From SZUA-442 sp963753185 (GTDB taxonomy: Bacteria; Actinomycetota; Acidimicrobiia; Spongiisociales; UBA5794), in NCBI GenBank assembly GCA_963753185.1, contig CAVWBO010000007.1, forward strand, positions 1,798,001-1,862,000: a DNA stretch of 64,000 nucleotides. The letters run 5' to 3'. The stretch's first letter is position 1, and each line of letters begins with the position of its first letter. The notes under the pieces were generated by a model. It was not told where the DNA came from. It did no database searches and worked only from the letters and a program-made list of their open reading frames with translations. This document shows, one piece after another, positions 7,426-15,390 of this stretch. The position numbers were made by a program, and so were the translations under genes.

Positions 7426-9138
7426 TCAGAGGTACTGCCCCGGCGAGATTGCCTCGATGGCCCGCTGATCGGAGTCACCCTCGATGAGCGTCCTCACATA
7501 GACGATCCGCTCGCCCTTCTTCCCCGAGATCCGTGCCCAGTCGTCGGGGTTCGTGGTGTTCGGGAGGTCCTCGTGCTCACGGAACTCCTGTGTGACCGCA
7601 CCGAGGAGATCCGCAGTTCGCAGACCCTTGGGGCCGCCTGCGATCTCCCGCTTGATCGCATCCTTCTTCGCCCTGCGCACGATGTTCTCGATCATCGCTC
7701 CGGATGCGAAGTCCTTGAAGTAGAGCTCCTCACGGTCTCCGCTCGCATACGTGACCTCCAGGAACCGATTCTCGGGTCCCTCCGCGTACATCGCCTCCGT
7801 GACGGTGTCGACGGCGTGGCGCAGGTATGCCTCGATCGACTCGTGCTCCGCGACCTCCTCGGGATCGAACGGCAACCCACTGTCGAGGTAGATGTCGAAG
7901 ATCCGCCGTGCCGCCTCGATGCCGGGTCGGTCGATCTTGATCTTGACGTCCAGCCGTCCCGGTCGGAGGATGGCGGGATCGATCAGGTCCTCACGGTTCG
8001 ACGCACCGATCACGATGACGTTCTTGAGCGACTCGACGCCATCGAGCTCGCTCAGGAGTTGAGGCACGATCGTGGACTCGACGTCTGACGACACTCCCGT
8101 CCCGCGTGTGCGGAACAGGGAGTCCATCTCGTCGAAGAACACGATGACAGGGACTCCCTCGTCCGACTTCTCCTTGGCCCGTTGGAAGATCAGGCGAATC
8201 TGGCGTTCGGTCTCGCCGACGTACTTGTTGAGCAGCTCTGGTCCCTTGATGTTGAGGAAGTACGAGCGGGAGTCCCCGGTCCCCGTGGACTCGGCGACTG
8301 CCCTCGCGAGGGCGTTCGCCACGGCCTTCGCGATCAGCGTCTTGCCGCAGCCGGGTGGCCCATACAGCAGGACACCCTTGGGCGCGGCGAGATCGTATTC
8401 GGCGAATCGCTCCCTGTGGAGATACGGGAGCTCGACGGCATCCTGGATGATCTCGATCTGCTCGTCGAGCCCTCCGATGTCGGCGTACGTGATATCGGGG
8501 ACCTCCTCGAGCACCAGTTCCTCGACCTCGGGCCGTTCGAGCTTCTCGAGAACCAGTCCTGTCTTCGGCTCGAGACGCACATGGTCTCCCGCACGGAGGC
8601 GGAGGTCAGTCGCGGGAAACCCGATCGTCACGACCCGTTCCTCGTCTGCGCGGCCGAGAACGATGAGGCGCCCGTCCCCGAGTGCCTCCTTGACCGTGAC
8701 GACCTCTCCGTTCGGTTCGAAGTGGCGAACGTCCACGATGTTGAATGCCTCGTTGAGGATCACTTCCTGGCCGGCCTCGAGCTCCTTGACCTCCACCGTC
8801 GGCTCGACGGCGACCCGGAGCTTCCTACCGGATGACACGATGTCGACGGTGCCGTCGGGGTTCATCTGGAGGACGGTGCCGAACGGGTTCGGCGGTGCCG
8901 TCAGCTTCTCGACCTCCTCGCGGAGGAGGGCCAGCTGCTCCCGTGTCTCAGCGAGCGCCGTGGTCAGCTTCTCGTTCTGGCTTGAGGCCTGTGCAAGCAG
9001 GTTCCTGCTGTCGAGAAGTCGTTCTTCGAGCAGGCGAACACGCCTGGGTGCGTCCTGCAGACGGCGGCGAAGGACGGCGACCTCGTCCTCGAGCACGGTG
9101 ATCGTGGCAGCGAGCTCATCGCGTTCTCTGTCGGACAC
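7426..9138 (-). CDS. mpa: Proteasome-associated AAA+ ATPase Mpa/ARC
   Basis: 570 residues. This hexameric unfoldase recognises Pup and threads substrates into the 20S core. The N-terminal coiled coil (about 5-80) is the Pup-binding element; OB-type interdomain regions follow (about 85-200). The AAA+ module has Walker A GPPGCGKT at 260-267, Walker B VIVFFDEMDSLF and the arginine-finger region NREDLIDPAILRPGRLD. The protein ends GQYL, the tail that inserts into the alpha ring. The start is a GTG with GGAGGAGG upstream, and a TACACT hexamer about 45 bases before it is a candidate -10 for the operon. It is the first gene of the proteasome transcript. Confidence 0.96.
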   Translation of the reverse strand: MSDRERDELAATITVLEDEVAVLRRRLQDAPRRVRLLEERLLDSRNLLAQASSQNEKLTTALAETREQLALLREEVEKLTAPPNPFGTVLQMNPDGTVDIVSSGRKLRVAVEPTVEVKELEAGQEVILNEAFNIVDVRHFEPNGEVVTVKEALGDGRLIVLGRADEERVVTIGFPATDLRLRAGDHVRLEPKTGLVLEKLERPEVEELVLEEVPDITYADIGGLDEQIEIIQDAVELPYLHRERFAEYDLAAPKGVLLYGPPGCGKTLIAKAVANALARAVAESTGTGDSRSYFLNIKGPELLNKYVGETERQIRLIFQRAKEKSDEGVPVIVFFDEMDSLFRTRGTGVSSDVESTIVPQLLSELDGVESLKNVIVIGASNREDLIDPAILRPGRLDVKIKIDRPGIEAARRIFDIYLDSGLPFDPEEVAEHESIEAYLRHAVDTVTEAMYAEGPENRFLEVTYASGDREELYFKDFASGAMIENIVRRAKKDAIKREIAGGPKGLRTADLLGAVTQEFREHEDLPNTTNPDDWARISGKKGERIVYVRTLIEGDSDQRAIEAISPGQYL

Positions 9139-9216
9139 CGAAGACCTCCTCCACCTGGAACGTCTGAGTCGACTTCGTTTCGAGTGTAGGGCGTGGACCG
9201 CTCTCGCACAGCGTCT

Positions 9217-10032
9217 TCATACCGGTTCGGCGGCGTCGTCAGGGATCCTTCGCCGCGTGCGCCCGACGGTGATGAAGCCAGTGTGGCCGATCATGCGGTG
9301 ATCCGGTCGAACCGATCGACCATCGATCGTCCAATGCCGCATGAGAACCTCGAACGTGTCGATCTCGAAGAACACGCCTGCATCGTCCATCGCCTCCCGG
9401 ACCGTTTGAACCTGGGGGACGGTGGGGAGGTAGCACGCGAGCACCGCACCCCCTCCGAGGTGCTCTGCGGCGATGGGCACGATGCTCCACGGCTCCGGCA
9501 CGTCGAGGAGGAGGCGATCGGGCATCACATCGGCGAGATGATCGGCGACGTCACCTGACCGGTATTCGATCACGGGCGGCACGGACTCGCCGAACGCCTC
9601 GATCAGACGTCGGGCATGGATGGCGTGATCGTCCCGTCGTTCGACGGTTACAACGGCGCCGGTCCCCCCCACGGCGCGTGCCGCGGCCATCGTCAGAGCA
9701 CCCGACCCCGTGCCCGCCTCGAGGACCGTCATGCCGGGACCGACGTCCGCCCACATGATCATCGCAGCCACGTCCTTGGGGTACATCACAGCGGCGCCCC
9801 GCTTCATGTTGAGGACGTAGTCCGCGTAGCGAGGCCGTACCACCACGAGTGGAGATCCGTTGCTCGAACGAAGTGTCGATCCCTCGAGGGCGCCGATCAC
9901 GACGTCGTGGGACAACGACCCGCGGTCGTAGTGGAACGCCCGTCCGATTCCGAGTTCGGTGAGGTGGTGGCGGCCCTTCGAGTCGTACAGGAGGCAGAGC
10001 TCTCCGCTGCGAAACGGCCCCGTTCCGCCCAT
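9217..10032 (-). CDS. trmI: tRNA (adenine-58-N1)-methyltransferase TrmI
   Basis: 271 residues from the ATG at 10032, which overlaps the stop of the small gene upstream (TGATG). The N-terminal beta domain contains LLYDSKGRHHLTEL and RGAAVMYPKDVAAMIMWADV. The Rossmann methyltransferase fold follows, with the AdoMet loop VLEAGTGSGALTMAAARAVG and the acidic VTVERRDDH. The D-P motif appears as LLLDVPEPW. TrmI makes m1A58 in the T-loop of tRNA. The location beside mpa matches mycobacteria, where trmI also neighbours the proteasome locus. Confidence 0.9.
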   Translation of the reverse strand: MGGTGPFRSGELCLLYDSKGRHHLTELGIGRAFHYDRGSLSHDVVIGALEGSTLRSSNGSPLVVVRPRYADYVLNMKRGAAVMYPKDVAAMIMWADVGPGMTVLEAGTGSGALTMAAARAVGGTGAVVTVERRDDHAIHARRLIEAFGESVPPVIEYRSGDVADHLADVMPDRLLLDVPEPWSIVPIAAEHLGGGAVLACYLPTVPQVQTVREAMDDAGVFFEIDTFEVLMRHWTIDGRSVRPDHRMIGHTGFITVGRTRRRIPDDAAEPV

Positions 10033-10133
10033 CAGCTGAGCGCCGGGAACAGTGCCGCCATGAGGGTGAGGACCATCATCGCCACCACGACCCAGATGAC
10101 GATCTTCACCCATCCGTTGCGGTTCTGGGCCAC
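10032..10133 (-). CDS. Putative 33-residue single-pass membrane peptide
   Basis: A short frame from the GTG at 10133 to a TGA at 10032-10034 that shares bases with the trmI ATG. The product is a charged/polar start (MAQNRNGW) followed by one hydrophobic helix of about 24 residues (VKIVIWVVVAMMVLTLMAAL) and a short tail. The stop/start overlaps with both neighbours (it starts just after the stop of the upstream gene at 10136) and the clean membrane helix support a real gene. The function is unknown. A chance open frame of this size cannot be excluded. Confidence 0.45.
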   Translation of the reverse strand: MAQNRNGWVKIVIWVVVAMMVLTLMAALFPALS

Positions 10134-10135
10134 GA

Positions 10136-10456
10136 TCAGCTCACCGATGATCGCGTGTGGGGGACCACCCTGATGCGGATCTCCTCGCCGGAGGGCACCG
10201 TCGCGCGGTACAGGCGCTTGGTCCTTCGCGAACCGAGGAGGAGGCCGAATCCGATGAGGCCGAGGCCGACGTACGTCCGCATTGGATCGCCCGAGGGATT
10301 CTCACGCGTGATCGACCAGCCCAGACGAACGAAGCGGTGCCACCTCGACCACCACCATCGGAGTGCAACGTACCCCATCGGTGGGGACATTCGGCGGGCA
10401 ACCTGGGCGCCAGGCGGGGTCACCGCGCGTGCCATGGGTACCGAACGAGGTGTCAC
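10136..10456 (-). CDS. Small membrane protein of unknown function
   Basis: About 106 residues if it starts at the GTG at 10456, whose GTGA overlaps the upstream stop; ATGs at 10435, 10390 and 10378 are alternatives. A basic segment rich in Trp and Arg (LRWWWSRWHRFVRLGW) precedes one transmembrane helix (MRTYVGLGLIGFGLLLG). It ends in a conserved-looking basic strand region (SRRTKRLYRATVPSGEEIRIRVV). The protein is likely membrane-anchored with a cytosolic tail. It belongs to a run of four overlapping small membrane-protein genes upstream of trmI. I do not recognise the family. Confidence 0.5.
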   Translation of the reverse strand: MTPRSVPMARAVTPPGAQVARRMSPPMGYVALRWWWSRWHRFVRLGWSITRENPSGDPMRTYVGLGLIGFGLLLGSRRTKRLYRATVPSGEEIRIRVVPHTRSSVS

Positions 10457-10647
10457 AGCCTGTATACCTCGACCCTGACCTTCGAGCGACGCGATCGCCA
10501 CACCGCGAACGCGACGAGGCCGACGACGACGGCCGCTCCGACAACGACCAACCGCACATTGGATCGGGCCTCGGAACCGACATCTGTGACGACTCCCTCG
10601 ATCTCGGCGAGCTTCGCCTCGAGGTCGGCCTTGTCGATCTGGCTCAT
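10453..10647 (-). CDS. Small membrane protein with N-terminal helix, DUF3618-like
   Basis: 64 residues: an acidic amphipathic helix (MSQIDKADLEAKLAEIEGVV), a linker and one transmembrane helix (LVVVGAAVVVGLVAFAVW) followed by RSRRSK, so the C-terminus is predicted to be cytosolic. The layout resembles the small DUF3618-type proteins that accompany phage-holin-like membrane proteins in actinobacteria. The ATG at 10647 overlaps the stop of the upstream gene (ATGA at 10644-10647). The function is unknown; the adjoining holin-like gene suggests the two act together at the membrane. Confidence 0.6.
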   Translation of the reverse strand: MSQIDKADLEAKLAEIEGVVTDVGSEARSNVRLVVVGAAVVVGLVAFAVWRSRRSKVRVEVYRL

Positions 10648-10988
10648 GGTTTCAGCTCCTCGGGGGAGGGTGAGCCCGACGCGTCATGGACACCACGTTC
10701 GGGGACGAGTTTGACGACGAGTGCGAGGAAGCCAACGAGTACCAGCGACGTGACGACGTATGCAAGGCCCTCCCAGTATGCGCCTTCCGGCAGCGCGTCC
10801 ACGAGTGCGCGGAGTCCCGCCACCGAGAGCAGGACGAGGCCGATCGCCCACAAGGCGGTGGCGCCCACGGAGAATCCCGCGAAGTGTCCCAGCTTCTTGG
10901 CCGGTTCGACGGTCTCCTGGAGCAGGTAGGCCTTTGCGAGATCGAAGAACTCTCCGGTGAGCCTCGGTATGTCCTGGATCTGGGCCAT
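10644..10988 (-). CDS. Holin-superfamily-like membrane protein (phage holin family type)
   Basis: 114 residues with an N-terminal amphipathic region (IPRLTGEFFDLAKAYLLQETVEPAKKLGHF) and two long hydrophobic helices (about 38-60 and 74-96). This is the usual build of actinobacterial 'phage holin family' proteins, most of which are chromosomal and not phage-linked. It heads the set of small membrane genes running to trmI. The divergent MFS gene lies 95 bases away, so promoters for both must be in 10989-11083; TAGCCT on the minus side and TACGCT on the plus side are candidate -10 hexamers. Confidence 0.6.
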   Translation of the reverse strand: MAQIQDIPRLTGEFFDLAKAYLLQETVEPAKKLGHFAGFSVGATALWAIGLVLLSVAGLRALVDALPEGAYWEGLAYVVTSLVLVGFLALVVKLVPERGVHDASGSPSPEELKP

Positions 10989-11083
10989 TTTCCTCGCAGT
11001 CGCTCCCCTGCAGGCTAACGCGGTCCCGAAAGGTCCGCATCGGTGGGTGGGGGGCCAGACGGCTACGCTGCGGGGTCGCCGAG

Positions 11084-12364
11084 GTGGGGCCAGTGCAAAT
11101 ACGACCGGACGACAGGGTTGGGCAGGCGAAACGGAACATGGTTCCGATCGTCTGGGGCCAGGCCATTTCCTACTTCGGCGACTACATCTCGTACTTCGCG
11201 CTCCCCTACTTCATGCTCGCTCTGACGGGAAACGCGATCGACCTCGGCTTCACGGCGGCGGCTGAGACCCTCCCGATGCTCCTGTTCGGACTCGCCGCAG
11301 GCGTCTTCCTCGATCGCCGCCGACGTCTCGGGCTCACCTTGATCGGGATCGACGCGATACGCGCGATGATGTTCCTGGGTCTTGCACTCGCGGCCGCCGC
11401 GGACCTCGTGAGTCCGCAGGTCGTGTTCGGCGTTGCCTTCCTGGTCGGTTCCATGGCAGTGCTGTTCGATTCGGGCCTCCAGACCTGGATGACCGACGCG
11501 CTGGTTGACGACGATCTCGTGCGGGCGAACGCGCAGCTCGGACTCGCCAGGACGGTCACCCTGAGTATCGGTCCGCTCGCAGGTGGGTTGCTCATCGCGG
11601 TCGGTGGAGGCTTCGCGATGGCGTTCGCCGCGAACGCGGTCACGTTCGCGGCCTCCGCCATCATGCTCGGGTTCGTTCGCCCGATCCGGGCACCACACGC
11701 CGTCGCCAGGGAACCCTTCCGCCGTGCGATCTCGGTTGGCGTCAAGGTGTTGTGGAGCGACGATCGGCTGCGCTGGGGGACGCTTGGTGGAACGCTCACG
11801 AACTTCGCCTTCCAGCCACTCGAGGCACTTCTCGTGCTCTACGTCGCGAGCGAGGTCCTCGGCCTCGACACGATGGAAGCAGCCCTCACGGACCAGGGGT
11901 TCGCGATCGGCCTCTTCTTCGCACTCCAGGCCGGCGTTGGATCGATCGGGGTGATGTTCGCTGGACGTGTGGCGAGGCGGATCCCCCTCGGATCGATGTA
12001 CGTTCTCGGCCTCGGGATGCTCGGCTTCGGGTTCCTCGTGGTCGCCCTCATCCCTTCATGGTTCGCCGTGATTCCTGCAGGACTTGCCATCACCGGCGTG
12101 ACCTGGGTCAACGTCGCCCTGGTCACGATGCGCCAGCGCCTCGCGCCGAAGGACCAGATGGGAAGGGTGATCGCGGCCTCCCGTACGTTCGCATGGGCAG
12201 GCCTGCCCGCAGGAGCGGCGGTCGGCGGCCTGCTCGCGGGTGCGTTCGGAGTCGTTCCCGTGTACCTGGGAGGATCGATCGCCGTACTGATCGTCGCGGC
12301 GTTCCTGACGCGCACGGCCCTGTACCGCCAGCCCGTCATGGCAACGGGCCCGATCAGGGGCTAG
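11084..12364 (+). CDS. Major facilitator superfamily transporter (EntS-like exporter)
   Basis: 426 residues with about twelve hydrophobic helices. After the first helix it reads FGDYISYFALPYFML, and AGVFLDRRRRLGLTLIGIDAIRA is the loop 2-3 motif of the MFS_3 group, which includes the enterobactin exporter EntS. LVDDDLVRANAQLGLARTV is also typical of that group. The substrate is unknown, and no siderophore or antibiotic genes are nearby. I use the GTG at 11084; the ATG at 11138, next to MVPIVWGQAISYF, is the main alternative. The 3' end overlaps the convergent small gene by a few bases. Confidence 0.8.
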   Translation: MGPVQIRPDDRVGQAKRNMVPIVWGQAISYFGDYISYFALPYFMLALTGNAIDLGFTAAAETLPMLLFGLAAGVFLDRRRRLGLTLIGIDAIRAMMFLGLALAAAADLVSPQVVFGVAFLVGSMAVLFDSGLQTWMTDALVDDDLVRANAQLGLARTVTLSIGPLAGGLLIAVGGGFAMAFAANAVTFAASAIMLGFVRPIRAPHAVAREPFRRAISVGVKVLWSDDRLRWGTLGGTLTNFAFQPLEALLVLYVASEVLGLDTMEAALTDQGFAIGLFFALQAGVGSIGVMFAGRVARRIPLGSMYVLGLGMLGFGFLVVALIPSWFAVIPAGLAITGVTWVNVALVTMRQRLAPKDQMGRVIAASRTFAWAGLPAGAAVGGLLAGAFGVVPVYLGGSIAVLIVAAFLTRTALYRQPVMATGPIRG

Positions 12365-12486
12365 AACCGCTTCTTGGTCGAGCGCTTCTTCGCACTGCGC
12401 CGAGACCGCAGCATCCATCCGAGGGCGAAGCCGAACACGGTCGCCACGATGATCCACAAGACGATCTGGGATGCCACGTAGGTCAT
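12361..12486 (-). CDS. 41-residue membrane peptide coupled to the OmpA-family gene
   Basis: A short frame from the ATG at 12486 to a TAG at 12361. One transmembrane helix (VLWIIVATVFGFALGWML) is followed by a strongly basic tail (RSRRSAKKRSTKKRF), so the tail should lie in the cytosol. The ATG overlaps the stop of the upstream OmpA-family gene (ATGA, 12483-12486), which suggests co-translation. It ends on top of the last codons of the convergent MFS gene. The function is unknown. Confidence 0.55.
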   Translation of the reverse strand: MTYVASQIVLWIIVATVFGFALGWMLRSRRSAKKRSTKKRF

Positions 12487-13691
12487 TGGTCCGTCTCCTC
12501 GGCGACCGCGAGCAGGGCGGTGAACTCGATGCGCCTGTTCTTCTGGCGACCTTCCTCGGTGTCGTTTGAAGCCACCGGCCGCGTCTCACCGTAGCCGACG
12601 ATGTCGAATCTGGCGGGATCCTCGCCATTGGCGACCATGTAGTCGAGGACGGCCCTTGCCCGCTGCTCGGAGAGGAGCTGGTTCGCCGCGGCGGACCCCT
12701 GGGCGTCGGTGTGCCCTGTGATGACCACACGGACCTCCGGCGCGTTCCTCAGGGCAGCGAGGACCTCGTCGAGGAGGGCAATTCCCTTCGGGGTCAACTG
12801 GAAGCTCGTGACCTCGAACTCGACGACCTGGTCGAGGATGAGCTCATTGATGGTCTCCTGGAGTTCCTCGACCTCCTCGGATGTGGGTCCCGTCCTCGGA
12901 GAGAGCACGCCGGGGATCGGATCGAATCCGAAGTCAGCAGCCAGCGCTTCCACGCGCCCGTTCAAGTCGTCGCGCACATCCTTGTCCGTGACCTCGGCCG
13001 AGATCGCGACGTAGCTGTTCGCTGCGTCGGCGCGTATGAGGCCGTTCGGGAGCTGATCCGTTGCGACGATCACGAATCCGAGGAGGGGGCCGAGCCAGGT
13101 CTCATCGTCGAGTCCCTCCTTGACGTCCATACCGGAGGTGTCGATCGACGTGATCGCACCGCCAACGATCGGCTCGAGGGTCGACGTCACGAACTCGACC
13201 TTTTCGGGCGTCGAGAGTTCGCCCTTCACGGTGAGCACCCCATCGCTCCACTGGACCTCGAACGGGTCGCCTGTGATGCGTACGACCGCCTCTTCCTCGC
13301 CGAGGGCCTCCGGCCAGATCTGCCCGGCGACCTCGCTGACACCACCGACGGCGCCGACGATCGCAACAGCCTCCTCAACGGACTGGTTGGGTTCCAGATA
13401 GGTCCCACTGAGGGTCACGACGGTACCCGTGGCGTCGACCTGCACGTTTTGGTACTCGTTCGCCACGAGGGCCTCTGCGCTCCGGGCCTCGAGATCGGCC
13501 TCGATGCTCTGCATACCGAAACGAACCGCGGCGAACACGATGGCGAGGAACACCACGAGGGCAACGAGCGCGAAGGTCGTGCCCGACGTCACCTGCTCGT
13601 CGTCGGGCTCGTTACCGAAGGATGGGGGCTTCGTCGACGAACCCGTGTATCGGGCGACGTCAGCGACCCCACGTCCCCTATTCCTTGCCAC
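12483..13691 (-). CDS. OmpA-family protein with BON-like repeats
   Basis: 402 residues. It has a cytosolic N-terminus, one transmembrane helix at about 40-60 (TFALVALVVFLAIVFAAVRF), and extracytoplasmic BON-like segments (VDATGTVVTLSGTYL and WSDGVLTVKGELSTPEKV). The C-terminal OmpA peptidoglycan-binding domain spans about 285-395, with TGHTDAQGSAAANQLLSEQRA and VGYGETRPVASNDTEEGRQKNRRIEF. The arginine and aspartate that bind diaminopimelate are in place. The build matches the mycobacterial ArfA/OmpATb type. It probably anchors the membrane to the cell wall. A membrane peptide is coupled downstream and a DivIVA-domain gene lies 89 bases upstream. Confidence 0.82.
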   Translation of the reverse strand: MARNRGRGVADVARYTGSSTKPPSFGNEPDDEQVTSGTTFALVALVVFLAIVFAAVRFGMQSIEADLEARSAEALVANEYQNVQVDATGTVVTLSGTYLEPNQSVEEAVAIVGAVGGVSEVAGQIWPEALGEEEAVVRITGDPFEVQWSDGVLTVKGELSTPEKVEFVTSTLEPIVGGAITSIDTSGMDVKEGLDDETWLGPLLGFVIVATDQLPNGLIRADAANSYVAISAEVTDKDVRDDLNGRVEALAADFGFDPIPGVLSPRTGPTSEEVEELQETINELILDQVVEFEVTSFQLTPKGIALLDEVLAALRNAPEVRVVITGHTDAQGSAAANQLLSEQRARAVLDYMVANGEDPARFDIVGYGETRPVASNDTEEGRQKNRRIEFTALLAVAEETDQ

Positions 13692-13780
13692 TTCGATCCA
13701 CCTCCGCTGATGGGAATGCTACCGGGTGGCCTGCCAACCGCCCTTCATCACAGCACCGAAAAGGGCACTGGGCTTGATCG

Positions 13781-14536
13781 TCAGCCGGCTTCGGCTCGCA
13801 CCGTTTCGTCGCCGAACCCGTCGTCGACCCGTTCCAGGACGGCGGCGATATCGGGTGAGCGGGCCGCGCCGTGCTCGAGCATCCCTACGACCGCCGTCTG
13901 CAGGGCTCGAACACGCTCGAGGAGCTCTGAGTGCTCTGCTTCGAGCTCTGAGCGGACGTCGGCAGACTCACGCTGTGCAGCCGCGATGCGGATTGCAGCC
14001 TCGTGCCTCGCGGCATCGATTGTCTCCTGGGCCCGTCGATCCGCTTCCTCGACCGTACGCCTGCCTCGTTCGGCGGAATCCGCCTCGAGCTGCGCGGACT
14101 CGGCGCGTGCTCGTTCCTCGATGGCAGCAGCTTCGCGAGATGCCGCCTCGAGCCGCTCCTTCGCCTGGAGGAGGATCGCAGTGGACTCCTCCTGTGCGCG
14201 GTGCGCCTCGCTCTTGGGGACCTCGACGAGCCTCTCCGCCTCGGCCCTGGCCTCGATGATGATCTGGCGGGCGCGCTCTTGGGCCTCGTCGATCAGCTTC
14301 TGCTTGGTTTCGGCAGCCGCGAGGAACGCAGCCTCGAGGTTCCCCTCTGCCTGTTCAGGAGTCTGGACACGGCGCTCGAGGGCGTTGGCGCGAACGGCTT
14401 CCTTGCGGAGCTCGGTCTCGAGCGCCTCCACCTCGTCAGCGAGTGTCTCGAGGAAGGTCTCGACTTCGTCCGCATCGAAGCCACGGCGCGATCGAGCGAA
14501 CTCCTTGGCACGGATCCTCTGAGCCAATGTCTGCAT
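13781..14536 (-). CDS. DivIVA-domain coiled-coil protein
   Basis: 251 residues. The first 60 are a DivIVA domain (QTLAQRIRAKEFARSRRGFDADEVETFLETLADEV), followed by a long Ala/Glu/Arg coiled coil to about 225. DivIVA/Wag31 proteins mark curved membrane at poles and septa and recruit the elongation machinery; this one is short compared with Wag31 and closer to the SepIVA/DivIVA-like accessory class. No transmembrane helix is present. The ATG at 14536 is followed in sense by no close partner; the OmpA-family gene is the nearest downstream gene on the same strand. Confidence 0.8.
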   Translation of the reverse strand: MQTLAQRIRAKEFARSRRGFDADEVETFLETLADEVEALETELRKEAVRANALERRVQTPEQAEGNLEAAFLAAAETKQKLIDEAQERARQIIIEARAEAERLVEVPKSEAHRAQEESTAILLQAKERLEAASREAAAIEERARAESAQLEADSAERGRRTVEEADRRAQETIDAARHEAAIRIAAAQRESADVRSELEAEHSELLERVRALQTAVVGMLEHGAARSPDIAAVLERVDDGFGDETVRAEAG

Positions 14537-14709
14537 GGCGACCTCTCCTTCGCGGGCCGCCTTCCCGGTTGAAACCTGCGCGCTCGCCCGTGTGGCTTCT
14601 CCTCTGTGGCCAAGCCCCTACGGCGCTTTGTCGGCAGGTCAACGCCGACCCTTGACCCGTTTCCACGCGGTGTCCCACCGATCGATCGCCGCAGCGGTAC
14701 CGTGGCGGC

Positions 14710-15390
14710 GTGAGTCAACTGGTCTGGATCGGGGCAATCGGGGAATCCGATTGCGAGCTGATCGGCGACGGCGCCCTCGCCCAGCCGGTCAATGCACTGT
14801 CGAGCCTCGCGTTCTCGCTCGTCGGAGTCGCGCTCATCGGATGGGCATACCGGGCGAGGGGTCACGAGCAGGGCGTTCGATGGGCGTTCGTGGGGGCATT
14901 GATCGCCACCGGAATCGGTTCGTTGCTCTACCACGGACCACAGACCGCCGTCAGCAACTTCGCCCACGACATCACGTTCCTCGTCGCGATCGGCATCATC
15001 GGGTTCGCGAATCTCGGAGTGGGTCTGGGATGGGCGCCAAGGACCGTGTGGGTGGCCATTGGGGGCTCGGTGCTTGTCTCCGGTGTGATGCTCGCGGTGT
15101 TCCCAGCTGCCACCAACGGCTTGGCGGCCCTCGGCATCACGGTCGTCGTGATCGGCGACATCGCCCTCAGGAGGGTCGGGTCCCCGGGGCGACCCTGGTA
15201 CGTACTCTCGCTGGTCGCGTTCGGACTCGCCGTTGCGCTCCTCGTCGTCGGTCGCACGAACGGCCCGCTCTGTGACCCGTCGACACTGCTCCAGCCGCAC
15301 GGCGCGTGGCACGTCCTCGGCGCCATCGGCTTCGGCCTGTACGCGGTCGCGACCGGTGATGTCAGACTCGGAACGGGGGTTCGCGAGTGA
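14710..15390 (+). CDS. CREST-superfamily-like seven-helix membrane protein (possible hydrolase)
   Basis: 226 residues with seven hydrophobic helices. The conserved polar residues of the CREST group (alkaline ceramidase, PAQR, Per1 and relatives) can be picked out: Ser in helix 2 and His in GIGSLLYHGPQ (S71, H75), His-Asp in FAHDITFL (H86, D87), and two histidines in the last helix (LQPHGAWHVLGA). These residues make a metal-dependent amidase/hydrolase site in characterised members. The substrate here is unknown. The start is a GTG preceded six bases upstream by TACCGT, so the mRNA may be leaderless. The stop overlaps the next gene (GTGA). Confidence 0.65.
   Translation: MSQLVWIGAIGESDCELIGDGALAQPVNALSSLAFSLVGVALIGWAYRARGHEQGVRWAFVGALIATGIGSLLYHGPQTAVSNFAHDITFLVAIGIIGFANLGVGLGWAPRTVWVAIGGSVLVSGVMLAVFPAATNGLAALGITVVVIGDIALRRVGSPGRPWYVLSLVAFGLAVALLVVGRTNGPLCDPSTLLQPHGAWHVLGAIGFGLYAVATGDVRLGTGVRE

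Noticed and set aside
10453..10988. Prophage remnant, because of the holin-like protein
   Set aside because: No other phage genes, integrase or attachment repeats are nearby, and holin-superfamily genes of this kind are common in actinobacterial chromosomes.
12711..14522. A 603-codon open frame on the plus strand
   Set aside because: It is antisense to the OmpA-family and DivIVA genes, whose products have clear domains; long antisense frames are a by-product of high GC.
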